From contig NZ_JAUSST010000004.1 of the NCBI RefSeq assembly GCF_030812415.1, positions 496,001-560,000 on the forward strand: a DNA stretch of 64,000 bases, written 5' to 3'. The first letter of the stretch is position 1; every line of letters starts with the position of its first letter. Made by a program: the position numbers and the translations under genes. Positions 56,201 through 63,977 of this stretch are shown in pieces. Below the pieces are notes generated by a model. That model did not search any database and was not told where the DNA came from. It worked only from the letters and a program-made list of their open reading frames with translations. The DNA comes from Paenibacillus harenae (lineage in GTDB: Bacteria; Bacillota; Bacilli; Paenibacillales; Paenibacillaceae).

Positions 56201-56557
56201 ATGCGCGAGACCTGTGTTCCGACTGGCGTGAAAGTAAAAGATACCGGCTTTGGATACACGTTGTCCTTAATAGGCGGTAAATATAAAATGGTCATTATGT
56301 ATTGGCTATCCGAAAATCAGACAATGCGGTTTAATGAGCTGAAGCGATGTATCGGCAGCATTTCCTTCAAAACGCTAAGCATCATGTTAAAAGAGCTGGA
56401 GGCAGATGGCCTAATCATACGCAAGGAGTTTCCCCAAGTGCCTCCAAAAGTTGAATATTCATTGTCTGAACGCGGACTTTCCCTTATTCCATTGTTAAAT
56501 ATGATGTGCGAGTGGGGAGAGAAAAACAGCTTACCCTCACCAGCCATGGAGGCTTAG
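56201..56557 (+). CDS. HxlR family transcriptional regulator
   Basis: 118 aa. GYTLSLIGGKYKMVIMYWL is the HxlR opening, followed by FNELKRCIGSISFKTLSIML as the DNA-binding helices and LIIRKEFPQVPPKVEYSLSERG as the wing. A single cysteine lies near the N-terminus (residue 5), and others further on, so redox control as in YodB or HypR is possible. The ATG follows AAAAGGAG. The end overlaps by 4 bp with the convergent oxidoreductase gene. Confidence 0.9.
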   Translation: MRETCVPTGVKVKDTGFGYTLSLIGGKYKMVIMYWLSENQTMRFNELKRCIGSISFKTLSIMLKELEADGLIIRKEFPQVPPKVEYSLSERGLSLIPLLNMMCEWGEKNSLPSPAMEA

Positions 56558-57135
56558 TTTTCCTCTATCAATTGCAAGTTATCGACAAAATTCAAATAGT
56601 TTAGTGCGCTTTTTTCCAATTCGCTTGCGGGAGACTCATTTTCTGTACCTGGCACATTTTCACCTGGCGCACTTTCCGTACCATAAAACGCAAAGAACGA
56701 ACGATAATTTGCATTGCAGTACAGGAAAGTAGTTTCAAAAGGAGATAATAAATGTTCAAGCGTGTAGCCATATCTTCCCTTTTCGCTATAATCTTCTTTT
56801 TTAATTCCGGCAGATACAGCTAATGCAACGTTCCGATTCTTTAATTTATCGCCTCCTTGTGAACCATAAGCCCACCCATAAGTTAATACATCGTCAAGCC
56901 ATTTTTTTAGGAGAGGCGGACAATTAAACCAAAATATAGGGAACTGTAAAACAAGGTTACCATGCGATTCAACTAGTTTTTGTTCATATCCCACGTCTAA
57001 GTTTCCATCAGGATAAACCTTATGCAATTCGTGAACCGTATACTTTTCCGGATGTTTTTTGAGTTCTTCTACCCACCGCTTGTTGATGACGGATGATTCC
57101 ATGCTTGGGTGTGTTACGACAACGAGAGTTTTCAA
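56554..57135 (-). CDS. NAD(P)H oxidoreductase, flavodoxin-like fold
   Basis: 193 aa. LVVVTHPSMESSVINKRWVEEL is the FMN-binding start, HGNLVLQFPIFWFNCPPLLKKW the active-site stretch, and WAYGSQGGDKLKNRN follows, as in KefF and YwrO-type quinone or thiol-stress reductases. TTG at 57135 is chosen because AAGGAGG lies 7 bp upstream; the extra 21 codons before it have no support. HxlR regulators often control such reductases, and the two genes touch at their 3' ends. Confidence 0.88.
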   Translation of the reverse strand: MKTLVVVTHPSMESSVINKRWVEELKKHPEKYTVHELHKVYPDGNLDVGYEQKLVESHGNLVLQFPIFWFNCPPLLKKWLDDVLTYGWAYGSQGGDKLKNRNVALAVSAGIKKEDYSEKGRYGYTLEHLLSPFETTFLYCNANYRSFFAFYGTESAPGENVPGTENESPASELEKSALNYLNFVDNLQLIEEN

Positions 57136-57218
57136 AGATTTGTCCTCCTTAATTCTACTTATATCTTCCTTTGTTTGAGTATAAAGAGTGCACTGCAAAT
57201 ATGTAAGTATGCACTTTT

Positions 57219-57230
57219 AGTACAGGTACT
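57219..57230. promoter_or_regulatory. Palindrome upstream of the oxidoreductase gene
   Basis: AGTAC-AG-GTACT (57219-57230) is a short inverted repeat about 85 bp before the oxidoreductase start. A larger pair GTGCA/TGCAC flanks 57189-57215. These are candidate HxlR operator sites. Confidence 0.35.
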
Positions 57231-57403
57231 GTCGTAAAGGTAAGCGTCATACCGTTCTGGTTAGCGGAAGTACAGATTTCTAAACAGAGATGAGAATGAT
57301 AATTCGATTCGTGAAATATACTTAAGCGAGAGTTAGGCGAAGCGCTCGGAATACCGACTAGGGCAGCTTATTTGCAATGGATTCCATGGAGAGGGGCACT
57401 GAT

Positions 57404-57814
57404 TTGAACACAAATGACCCTGCTGGTTTCTGGATTCGATTCGGAGCAATAATTCTTGACGCGCTTATCATTGGAGTGCCAATGACCATTATTGCGCTTG
57501 CTATCACTGGAAGACCAGGAGATGAGTATGTCACGGATATTTTATCTTTCCTATATACATTGCTTACTCCAATTTTCTGGAATGGCTATACGATTGGCAA
57601 ACGGATCTGCGGTATTCGAATCGTGAAAGTCAGCGACGGACTGCCGCCGGGTCTTGGAACGATGCTGCTGCGAAATGTGGTGGCCGGCTTACTATATGCC
57701 ATTACATTCGGCATTGCTGCTATTGTGAGCGCGACGATGGTGGGAGCCCGCGAGGACAAACGGTCGCTTCATGATTTGATCGCGGGGACGGAAGTCGTGC
57801 ATGAAAGGCTCTGA
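57404..57814 (+). CDS. RDD family membrane protein
   Basis: 136 aa with three membrane segments. AGFWIRFGAIILDALIIGVP carries the family's Arg and Asp; WNGYTIGKRICGIRIVK and RRSLHDLIAGTEVV-like KRSLHDLIAGT complete the pattern. Function unknown; some RDD proteins are Na+ antiporters. TTG 57404 is preferred because AGAGGGG lies 7 bp before it; ATGs at 57377 and 57386 have no ribosome site. Confidence 0.82.
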   Translation: MNTNDPAGFWIRFGAIILDALIIGVPMTIIALAITGRPGDEYVTDILSFLYTLLTPIFWNGYTIGKRICGIRIVKVSDGLPPGLGTMLLRNVVAGLLYAITFGIAAIVSATMVGAREDKRSLHDLIAGTEVVHERL

Positions 57815-57905
57815 TGCATTGAAAAATTGAATAACGGATAACGATAGCGAGGAGCTTGCTTGGCGGCAACTCCTTTTTCGTTTGCTGTATTCCTGGGGAG
57901 ATTGC

Positions 57906-58532
57906 ATGAGCAATGAGAAATTAATTCAAAAGTTCAATAAGCAAGCAAATGTGTACGAAATGAGAAGGAGAAAGCAGACGGAAAAAAAGTGGCGTGAAAA
58001 ATTGATCCGTTGCGCAAAAGGAACGGTTCTGGAAATCGGGGTCGGTGCAGGAGCCAACTTTCAATTTTATACCGAAGACGTCGTGGTAACGGCAGTCGAT
58101 TTCAGCAAGGAAATGTTAAACAAAGCAAAGGAAGCCGCTGCCGAAAGCGGTATTCGGGCGGAATTCATTCATTCTGACGTTGAATCGCTTTCGTTTCCGG
58201 ACGACTCATATGACACCGTTGTTTCCACATTGACTCTATGCGGATACGAGGATCCTGTAAAGGTATTGACGTCATTCAATAAATGGTGCAAACGTGACGG
58301 GCTGATTCTTCTGATGGAACACGGAATTAGTTCAAATCGATTCGTCGGTTATTTACAGTCGGCGATCGATCCGGTTTCTATTAAGGTTTCCGGCTGTCAT
58401 CTGAACCGAAACTTGACCCGAATTTTCCAACAGTCCAATATTCGAATGAACAAAGTGGAGCATTATCTGCTTGATACGGTTCAATTGGTATGGGCAGCAC
58501 CGAATAAAGATATTAACGGAAAGCTCAACTAA
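57906..58532 (+). CDS. Class I SAM-dependent methyltransferase
   Basis: 208 aa. Motif I is VLEIGVGAGANF, followed by VTAVDFSKEMLNKAKE and motif with FPDDSYDTVVSTLTLCGYEDP, as in UbiE-like enzymes. The substrate is unknown. GGGGAG lies 6 bp before ATG 57906. The last 30 residues match typical small-molecule methyltransferases. Single gene. Confidence 0.88.
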   Translation: MSNEKLIQKFNKQANVYEMRRRKQTEKKWREKLIRCAKGTVLEIGVGAGANFQFYTEDVVVTAVDFSKEMLNKAKEAAAESGIRAEFIHSDVESLSFPDDSYDTVVSTLTLCGYEDPVKVLTSFNKWCKRDGLILLMEHGISSNRFVGYLQSAIDPVSIKVSGCHLNRNLTRIFQQSNIRMNKVEHYLLDTVQLVWAAPNKDINGKLN

Positions 58533-58597
58533 CAAGGGATGAGAAAGATCACGCGATTTACTCGTAAGCCATTATTGTCGGCGTTCATTTCTTCCCG

Positions 58598-58810
58598 TTG
58601 GCACCTCTGTTTCAAGTCAGACTTTATTATTGGACAGGCGCGCTCCTTTGTTTGCTCGCTATCGTTACGTGGCTGTTCGTGCCTGCGGAGTTCACATTAG
58701 GGGAGCACAAGGTCGCTTCATATATGTTCATAACAGGCTTTGGCTCCGCTCTGATCCTGTGGGCAACCGGTCTGGCCATATGGCGGATAGGCAGAAGATT
58801 GGTCAGATGA
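58598..58810 (+). CDS. Small hypothetical membrane protein
   Basis: 70 aa with two hydrophobic helices (LYYWTGALLCLLAIVTWLFV and ITGFGSALILWATGLAIW) and a basic end. The only start is a TTG without a ribosome site, and an in-frame stop lies 11 codons before it. It may be an old fragment. A second frame overlaps it and cannot be excluded. Confidence 0.35.
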   Translation: MAPLFQVRLYYWTGALLCLLAIVTWLFVPAEFTLGEHKVASYMFITGFGSALILWATGLAIWRIGRRLVR

Positions 58811-58845
58811 GCCTGTTCAGCTAATAGTAAATCCTTATGATAGTA

Positions 58846-58878
58846 TATAACCTTTAAACAATGTGTTTACAGGTTATA
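58846..58878. promoter_or_regulatory. 33-bp near-perfect palindrome
   Basis: TATAACCT (58846-58853) and AGGTTATA (58871-58878) enclose AAACA and TGTTT; only one mismatch is found over 15-bp arms around a 3-bp centre. No T tract follows, so it is not a terminator. It lies 78 bp before the MBL-fold gene and is a likely regulator-binding site. Confidence 0.5.
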
Positions 58879-58955
58879 GGTCATGTGATATGATTGCATC
58901 GTAAAACCGGTAAAAACAAATTATACAAGTTATAATAATAGGGGGATGTTTGTAT

Positions 58956-59696
58956 ATGATCATTCAAAGATTGCCTTGGGCCGGTATCCGCATCTCAGAA
59001 GGCGACATTGTAATTGTCATCGATCCGATTTCCCGAATTCTCGAGGAGTTCGGCGGCGCTCATGAGCCCATGTATCCGCTTAGCTTTTTCGGCAATGCGG
59101 ATGCTGTATTGATAACTCATTTGCATGAAGATCATTTCGACCCGGATGCGATTATCAAAGCTTATGGTGCTGCGATCCCTGTTTATGTGCCAAATGAAGT
59201 GGCGGAGACCGCCCGGGCTGCAGGCCTGACGAACGTAAACGGCGTGGCGGTCGGTACGTCTTTCGAGATCGGGGGCGATGTGAAGGTGACTGCACTTCCT
59301 TCCGTTGATGGTCTCGGAGACGTCCAGTCTGCTTGGGTCGTTGAGGGGGGCGGACGCAAGGTTATTCATTGCGGGGATACGCTGTGGCACGGCTTTTGGT
59401 GGGGATTTGCCAAAAATTACGGACCGTTCGATGCGGCTTTTTTACCGGTCAACGGTGCAGTGCTTAGACTGCCGGGAATGATGCCTAGCGGTCAGCCCAT
59501 TTGCCTGACACCCGAGCAGGCCGTTGCTGCAGCCGCTATTCTCGGCGCCGTTAGGCTTGTGCCCATTCATTATGGAACTATGCAAAATCCGCCTATCTAT
59601 AATGAGACCCCTGACATTGCGGACCGACTTGCGGCAGCTTCGGAAGGAAAAGTGAACATCAGCATGATAAAGGCTACGGAGACCGTAACTCTGTAG
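58956..59696 (+). CDS. MBL-fold metallo-hydrolase (UlaG-like)
   Basis: 246 aa. LITHLHEDHFDP is the HxHxDH metal motif, VIHCGDTLWHG supplies a further His and Asp, and VPIHYGT near 205 the last histidine. WAGIRISEGDIVIVIDP is the typical beginning of UlaG-like hydrolases. Substrate unknown. ATG 58956 follows GGGGGA; a TTG six bases earlier is less favourable. The near-palindrome upstream suggests specific control. Confidence 0.87.
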   Translation: MIIQRLPWAGIRISEGDIVIVIDPISRILEEFGGAHEPMYPLSFFGNADAVLITHLHEDHFDPDAIIKAYGAAIPVYVPNEVAETARAAGLTNVNGVAVGTSFEIGGDVKVTALPSVDGLGDVQSAWVVEGGGRKVIHCGDTLWHGFWWGFAKNYGPFDAAFLPVNGAVLRLPGMMPSGQPICLTPEQAVAAAAILGAVRLVPIHYGTMQNPPIYNETPDIADRLAAASEGKVNISMIKATETVTL

Positions 59697-59742
59697 AGCC
59701 ATGGCTGCATCACAGATGACTGAATGTGGAGGAGAATGGTTT

Positions 59743-60324
59743 ATGGAACAAAAGGCCATTACACTCGGAGGTGCAGTATGGATCAATTTGGCCAATACGA
59801 TCGTTATGCAAGACAATCAAAGTGTAGATGTTCTTGAAGATCCGAGTAACATGCTGCAATGGCTTGAGGGGAACGGATTGCTTGAAGGAGAACTCACAGT
59901 CGAATCGGGCAAGGCATCAATTCACTACGCACTAATATTGCTCCGAAACATTTGCCTGGAAGCAATCACCGATCTCCACGGGGAAGGTCGCTTGTCTGAT
60001 CAAACATTTGCCAGACTCGCGAAGAAGTCAAGCGAGCTCATTGTGGACGTTCGGACGGAACGGTCGAACGACGTACCTTATCTAATCCACGAAGGTCGCA
60101 GTTCAGAGGACCGGATCAGTTATGCGGTATTGAAATCTCTGGTCGAAACGGTTGCCCAATATCCTCCGGAACGGATCCGGAAGTGCGAGCATGAATCCTG
60201 CATCCTCCATTTCGTTGACACGTCCAAAAGCGGTAAACGTCGTTGGTGCAGCATGGACCTTTGCGGCAATCGCCAGAAGGCGGCGGATTTTTACGCCAGA
60301 CAAAAAGAACGATCAGGTAAATGA
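59743..60324 (+). CDS. ABATE/CGNR zinc-finger domain protein
   Basis: 193 aa. The N-terminal helical part is the ABATE stress-sensing type region (WINLANTIV, then DVLEDPSNMLQWLEGN). The C-terminus is a CGNR zinc finger: Cys148, Cys153, Cys169 and Cys174, with CGNRQKAADFYARQK. Such proteins are thought to be transcription factors. GGAGGAG fits ATG 59743; an upstream ATG directly after the previous gene lacks a site. Confidence 0.87.
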   Translation: MEQKAITLGGAVWINLANTIVMQDNQSVDVLEDPSNMLQWLEGNGLLEGELTVESGKASIHYALILLRNICLEAITDLHGEGRLSDQTFARLAKKSSELIVDVRTERSNDVPYLIHEGRSSEDRISYAVLKSLVETVAQYPPERIRKCEHESCILHFVDTSKSGKRRWCSMDLCGNRQKAADFYARQKERSGK

Positions 60325-60439
60325 ACGGAAATGAAATCTATAGCTAAGGAAACGTACGACAAATTACAGGTCTTAGCTGCAGCAAACACCGGCAGAGAAA
60401 ATACAGTTTAATAGAAAATTTACCGCGATAACAGCCTTC

Positions 60440-60469
60440 TTGACTGTTACAATGATGAAAAACGGTCAA
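60440..60469. promoter_or_regulatory. Inverted repeat before the kinase gene
   Basis: TTGACTGTT (60440-60448) and AACGGTCAA (60461-60469) form an inverted repeat with one mismatch, 16 bp before the next start codon. TACAAT at 60447-60452 inside it could be a -10 box. Candidate operator. Confidence 0.35.
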
Positions 60470-60484
60470 TAAAGGGGATTTTCG

Positions 60485-61492
60485 ATGAATACCGGCTTTC
60501 GGATCGATACCGAGACAAATAGGTGCCAAACGCTGAAGCAAACAAAGCAAGCAGCGCTTATTGCCTTACAGGAATACGAAGTAGACTGGAGTTCCATTCA
60601 TTTCATTCAAGTATCCGAACATGTCACCTTCCGCATAGTGACCGACGAGGGAGAACAGTTCTTGCTCCGCATTCACCCACCGGGCAAACCGCGCGAGGAA
60701 ACCATCTCCGAACTGGAATGGTTGTCGGAGATGAAGAGCAAGGGTCTTATATTGCCCGCAGCCGTGCCGAATCGGCAAGGAGCTTTCGTGACGGATGCGG
60801 CGACAAGCGACGGACTGCGGTTCTATTCGACCTTGTTGAGATGGATCGAGGGAGAACGCTTGGAGAAAGGGGCATTAACAGAGGAGGCAATCCGGAAAAT
60901 GGGGGCGATGATGGCGAATCTTCACGAGGCAAGCACTGATTTTAGCCCATCCTCCGGCTTTGCGCGCCCTTCTTGGGGCAGCCAAAGTTTTGATCGGGAC
61001 TGGGCGCATCTGAGTCTGCATCACAGACATTTCATTTCGGAAGAAGCGTTTGAGTTGTACTCCAAGGCCGCCAATAAAGCGGCAGATCGTCTCGGCACGT
61101 TCACAAGTCATGAACGGAACTACGGGATGATCCATGCAGACTTACATATTGGCAACGTCGTTTTTCGGGATGACGAACCGTATCCCATCGATTTCGGCAG
61201 GTGCGGCTTCGGCTATCATCTCTATGACATAGCTCAGTCGATCATGGGGCTGCTTCCATCGCAAAGAGCTTATTTCATCGAAGGATATGAAAGAATCAGA
61301 CAACTGGACGACGAAGCCATTCCGAAGCTGGAGTGCTTCTTCATCGTGGCGATCATCGAGGCATACAGCTTCCATGCAGAGAATCCGCTTGAGACAGAAG
61401 GGTTGATTGAAGAGCAGCCCTATGCACAAGCGATACTGAAAGCCTATGTGGACGGGGCGCCGTTCTTGTTCCAGCCACTTGAGGTCTCTTAA
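60485..61492 (+). CDS. Aminoglycoside phosphotransferase-fold kinase
   Basis: 335 aa, APH/choline-kinase fold. HFIQVSEHVTFRIVTDEG is the glycine-poor nucleotide loop, GMIHADLHIGNVVF the catalytic loop with Asp, and YPIDFGRCGFGYHLYD the metal site. Relatives phosphorylate homoserine, choline, or stress-related substrates, and some inactivate antibiotics; none can be assigned. AAAGGGG precedes the ATG. No neighbouring gene hints at a pathway. Confidence 0.85.
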   Translation: MNTGFRIDTETNRCQTLKQTKQAALIALQEYEVDWSSIHFIQVSEHVTFRIVTDEGEQFLLRIHPPGKPREETISELEWLSEMKSKGLILPAAVPNRQGAFVTDAATSDGLRFYSTLLRWIEGERLEKGALTEEAIRKMGAMMANLHEASTDFSPSSGFARPSWGSQSFDRDWAHLSLHHRHFISEEAFELYSKAANKAADRLGTFTSHERNYGMIHADLHIGNVVFRDDEPYPIDFGRCGFGYHLYDIAQSIMGLLPSQRAYFIEGYERIRQLDDEAIPKLECFFIVAIIEAYSFHAENPLETEGLIEEQPYAQAILKAYVDGAPFLFQPLEVS

Positions 61493-61645
61493 CTAATCCG
61501 GTCAGATCATTCTGGTATGTCCTATACGTATGGCAAGCGACAGGACCTACGACAAAAGATGTAGCGATTTCTACCCTGAATTACCGATGTCTCCCTTGAA
61601 ATTTTTTGGTAGTATTAACCATAAAAAACTCGAGGAGCTGAAACG

Positions 61646-62602
61646 ATGTTGAATCCAACCATTTTGAAGGACGGGTTATCGATTATTTCGTCATGCAAAA
61701 AAGAAACCGGCGATATTTGGCAGGCACATTTGGGCGCGGCTGCTATTGCCAGCTATTTTTTTGTTAAAGACAACGACTTTAATCACGATATGGCCCGACT
61801 CATTAATATGCAAGCCAAAGGGATGGTCGACAAGGTTATTGGCACGCGGCAGGAGCGCTCCGTCTCTGCGTGCGATGCGGAGAAAGCGACTGCAGCCATT
61901 CTTGGGGCGTTGGATAAAACGATCGATCAGCTCCATTGGGTTGGCCACAATGTCATTTATAGCGCGGCAAGTTTAAGGGCTATTCGGGAACTTAACGGTT
62001 GGGGAAGCGCCGACGACATAGCCGGAATAACCGGACTTATTAACAATTTTGAAAGGACGATTCCGGGGCGCTCATGGATCGGGTTTTCCGCTTCCGATGT
62101 GAAGAGGATGCCGATTGCAGACGAAGACGGATTTCCAACGCTATCGAATCCGAAAGAGCTTTCCACTTTAGTGCTGAACGAATTAGCCGAATTCTTGATT
62201 ATCTATCGTGCCGAATCGCATCATGACTTGATCGGGCACATGCTGACTTTCTCCCATGCGTTGAACCTTTTGTTTGACCTTGGCCATGTTTCATTTTTCA
62301 AGAGAGGCGTGCAACCTGTTTTGAAGCTGATTAAAGCTTTGCGCAGCAGCAAGCATGTGAAACCGGAAGATTCGATAAGGCTGGTTTCCCCGGTTGATCA
62401 TATGCCTCTGCAACGAGCGGCGCGCGCAGAGGTGCTTCCGACAGAGATCGCGTTTTGGACTAAAGATTATAGTGATCAAGAGTGGGATTACGGCCACGTT
62501 TTTAAATTCGCTGATAGTTTTTACGACCACTTACGGCGTGTAGAGGCAAAAAAGGATTCGTATATCGAAAATTTCAGGTATATTATCGCCAAATCGACCT
62601 AA
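61646..62602 (+). CDS. Unrecognised histidine-rich protein
   Basis: 318 aa, predicted mostly helical and soluble, no signal peptide. Histidines are clustered: IWQAHLGAAAI (28), DFNHDMARL (47), LHWVGHNVIY (96-100), ESHHDLIGHMLTFSHALNLL (about 193-208) and DLGH. The pattern of spaced HxxxxH and HH within helices, with nearby Asp and Glu, recalls di-metal or heme helical bundles, but no family was recognised. TCGAGGAG precedes the ATG, and a terminator follows. Gene stands alone. Confidence 0.8.
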   Translation: MLNPTILKDGLSIISSCKKETGDIWQAHLGAAAIASYFFVKDNDFNHDMARLINMQAKGMVDKVIGTRQERSVSACDAEKATAAILGALDKTIDQLHWVGHNVIYSAASLRAIRELNGWGSADDIAGITGLINNFERTIPGRSWIGFSASDVKRMPIADEDGFPTLSNPKELSTLVLNELAEFLIIYRAESHHDLIGHMLTFSHALNLLFDLGHVSFFKRGVQPVLKLIKALRSSKHVKPEDSIRLVSPVDHMPLQRAARAEVLPTEIAFWTKDYSDQEWDYGHVFKFADSFYDHLRRVEAKKDSYIENFRYIIAKST

Positions 62603-62678
62603 CCCGTAAAAAGCGTTCCAGAAACATAAACATCCATTACGCAACGGGTAACTTAGACTCAATGAACATTAGGACGAG

Positions 62679-62706
62679 GCTGCCGGCAAGCAACGGTGGC
62701 TTTTTT
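62679..62706 (+). terminator. Terminator after the histidine-rich gene
   Basis: GCTGCCG (62679-62685) pairs with CGGTGGC (62694-62700) using G-U pairs; six T residues follow directly. Confidence 0.75.
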
Positions 62707-62826
62707 CTGTATGAACAAAATGGTTCATTCATCTCTTAATGAAACTATTCACGAAGGAAGTAAAGAAAATCGTAATTGATGAGTGCTTATGTTTGGTTCG
62801 GTGGGGATTCTGAGAGAGGTGTTAAC

Positions 62827-63042
62827 TTGAAAAAAACATTCAAAATTATTTTAGCAATTGCAGTGGTTGCTCTTTTTTTATCAGTTGCATCCATTCCATT
62901 TATAAACGATTATATTGCATATTGCATAAAAAAGATTTAATAAGATTATCTTTGCCAGACAAAACCGAAATGGTAGATGCTATCATCAGCTGGAAAATTG
63001 ACGGGAAATGGAAATGGGATGATGATGAAAGATTTTAATTGA
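62827..63042 (+). pseudogene. Frameshifted small membrane-anchored protein
   Basis: TTG at 62827 follows AGAGAGGT and encodes KKTFKIILAIAVVALFLSV, a signal or anchor helix, then FINDYIAY. The frame closes at 62940 (37 aa). Adding one A to the A6 run at 62928-62933 continues the protein as KKDLIRLSLPDKTEMVDA. Removing one base near 62982-62985 then restores the first frame as ISAGKLTGNGNGMMM, ending at 63042. LPDxTE...AGKLTGNGNGM is a motif I recall from a family of small Bacillus proteins of unknown role, so the gene appears broken by two indels and truncated. Confidence 0.65.
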
Positions 63043-63095
63043 CAAGAATGAACTTCTTTATATATATTACGTGTATAATACAACAATTGATCAAT
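63039..63095 (+). promoter_or_regulatory. Promoter and palindromes of the MarR operon
   Basis: TTGACA (63039-63044) with TATATA 16 bp later, or TATAAT at 63074-63079, could drive the operon. TGTATAATACA (63072-63082) is a perfect palindrome around one central base and overlaps that -10 box; ATTGATCAAT (63086-63095) is a second palindrome. Both are good candidates for autoregulation by the MarR protein. Confidence 0.5.
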
Positions 63096-63117
63096 ACACC
63101 ATTGGAGGTGGAGCCAT

Positions 63118-63582
63118 GTGCAGAAGGAACAAGTTTTGCTATTAAGAGATACCGTCCAACAATTTATCAGATCGTTCGGGCTGCTGGAACAAACAACAAC
63201 GCCTTGCGGCTTTTCGATGTCCTTATCCCAGGTGTTTGCAATTCAGGAACTGGAGAAACAAAGTTTAACGATTACGGAACTAGCCGAAAAGCTGCGACTC
63301 GAGAGAAGTTCAGTCAGCCGATTGGTTGATGGGCTTGTTAAAGGCGGATTTGTATCAAGGGAATTAAATGAGAATAATCGCCGTGAAGTTATTGTTGAGC
63401 TTACTGAAAAAGGAACGAATACAATTCGAAGAGTGCGTGACCAGTCGGTACAATTTTATAACGAGATTCTTGAAAACCTTTCTGAAACCGAGCAAATGAT
63501 GTTTTATGAAGGAATACAGCGATTTACGGATTCACTAATGAGAGTGAGGGGAGAGCAATATGAATCATCGCCACGCACATAA
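63118..63582 (+). CDS. MarR family transcriptional regulator
   Basis: 154 aa. LTITELAEKLRLERSSVSRLVDGL is the helix-turn-helix, and FVSRELNENNRREVIVELTEKG the wing. A single cysteine (residue 30) lies in the dimerisation region. GTG start behind GGAGGTGG; an ATG two bases earlier is out of frame. The next gene overlaps it by 23 bp, so they are co-translated. Probably regulates its own operon via the palindromes upstream. Confidence 0.9.
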   Translation: MQKEQVLLLRDTVQQFIRSFGLLEQTTTPCGFSMSLSQVFAIQELEKQSLTITELAEKLRLERSSVSRLVDGLVKGGFVSRELNENNRREVIVELTEKGTNTIRRVRDQSVQFYNEILENLSETEQMMFYEGIQRFTDSLMRVRGEQYESSPRT

Positions 63583-63895
63583 GAATGATGCTGCATCGGC
63601 AGTAGCAACCTCTATTTCCTCGATTTTGCTATCGTTTCTAGCTTCTTCCCATCACTGGCTTCACACAGGGATTCTGTTAATTATGGGTGGTTCAACGAAT
63701 ATGATGGCCACCATGTCCGGGATTGTCTGGCTGAGAAGAACGATGATCCTTGTAACGGTGATTACGTCTTTCTATTCCGTTTACCGGTTGTTGAGACATA
63801 AGCGTATGCCGATCTGGATGAAACGGATGACTGTTATATCGTTAATTATTTCATTCGGCTTGATCGTGTACACCTTAATAAACCTTGGTTGGTAA
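63560..63895 (+). CDS. Small membrane protein co-transcribed with MarR
   Basis: 111 aa with a histidine-containing N-terminus (MNHRHAHKNDA) and three hydrophobic helices (about 13-43, 60-76 and 88-108) joined by short basic loops (RLLRHKRMPIWMKR). No family was recognised. GGGGAG precedes the ATG inside the marR gene. Overlap with the regulator and a further gene behind suggest a small regulated membrane system. Confidence 0.7.
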   Translation: MNHRHAHKNDAASAVATSISSILLSFLASSHHWLHTGILLIMGGSTNMMATMSGIVWLRRTMILVTVITSFYSVYRLLRHKRMPIWMKRMTVISLIISFGLIVYTLINLGW

Positions 63896-63977
63896 GTCGT
63901 TCGTTTCCGATGTCACAAATCAGAGCCTTACATTGTTATATGTGCAAAATGCAGGGATTTAATAGGAGGCAAAACAA

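Noticed and set aside
58630..58824. Alternative 64-codon frame over the small membrane protein
   Set aside because: Arg-rich composition without hydrophobic pattern or ribosome site; the overlapping two-helix frame is more plausible.
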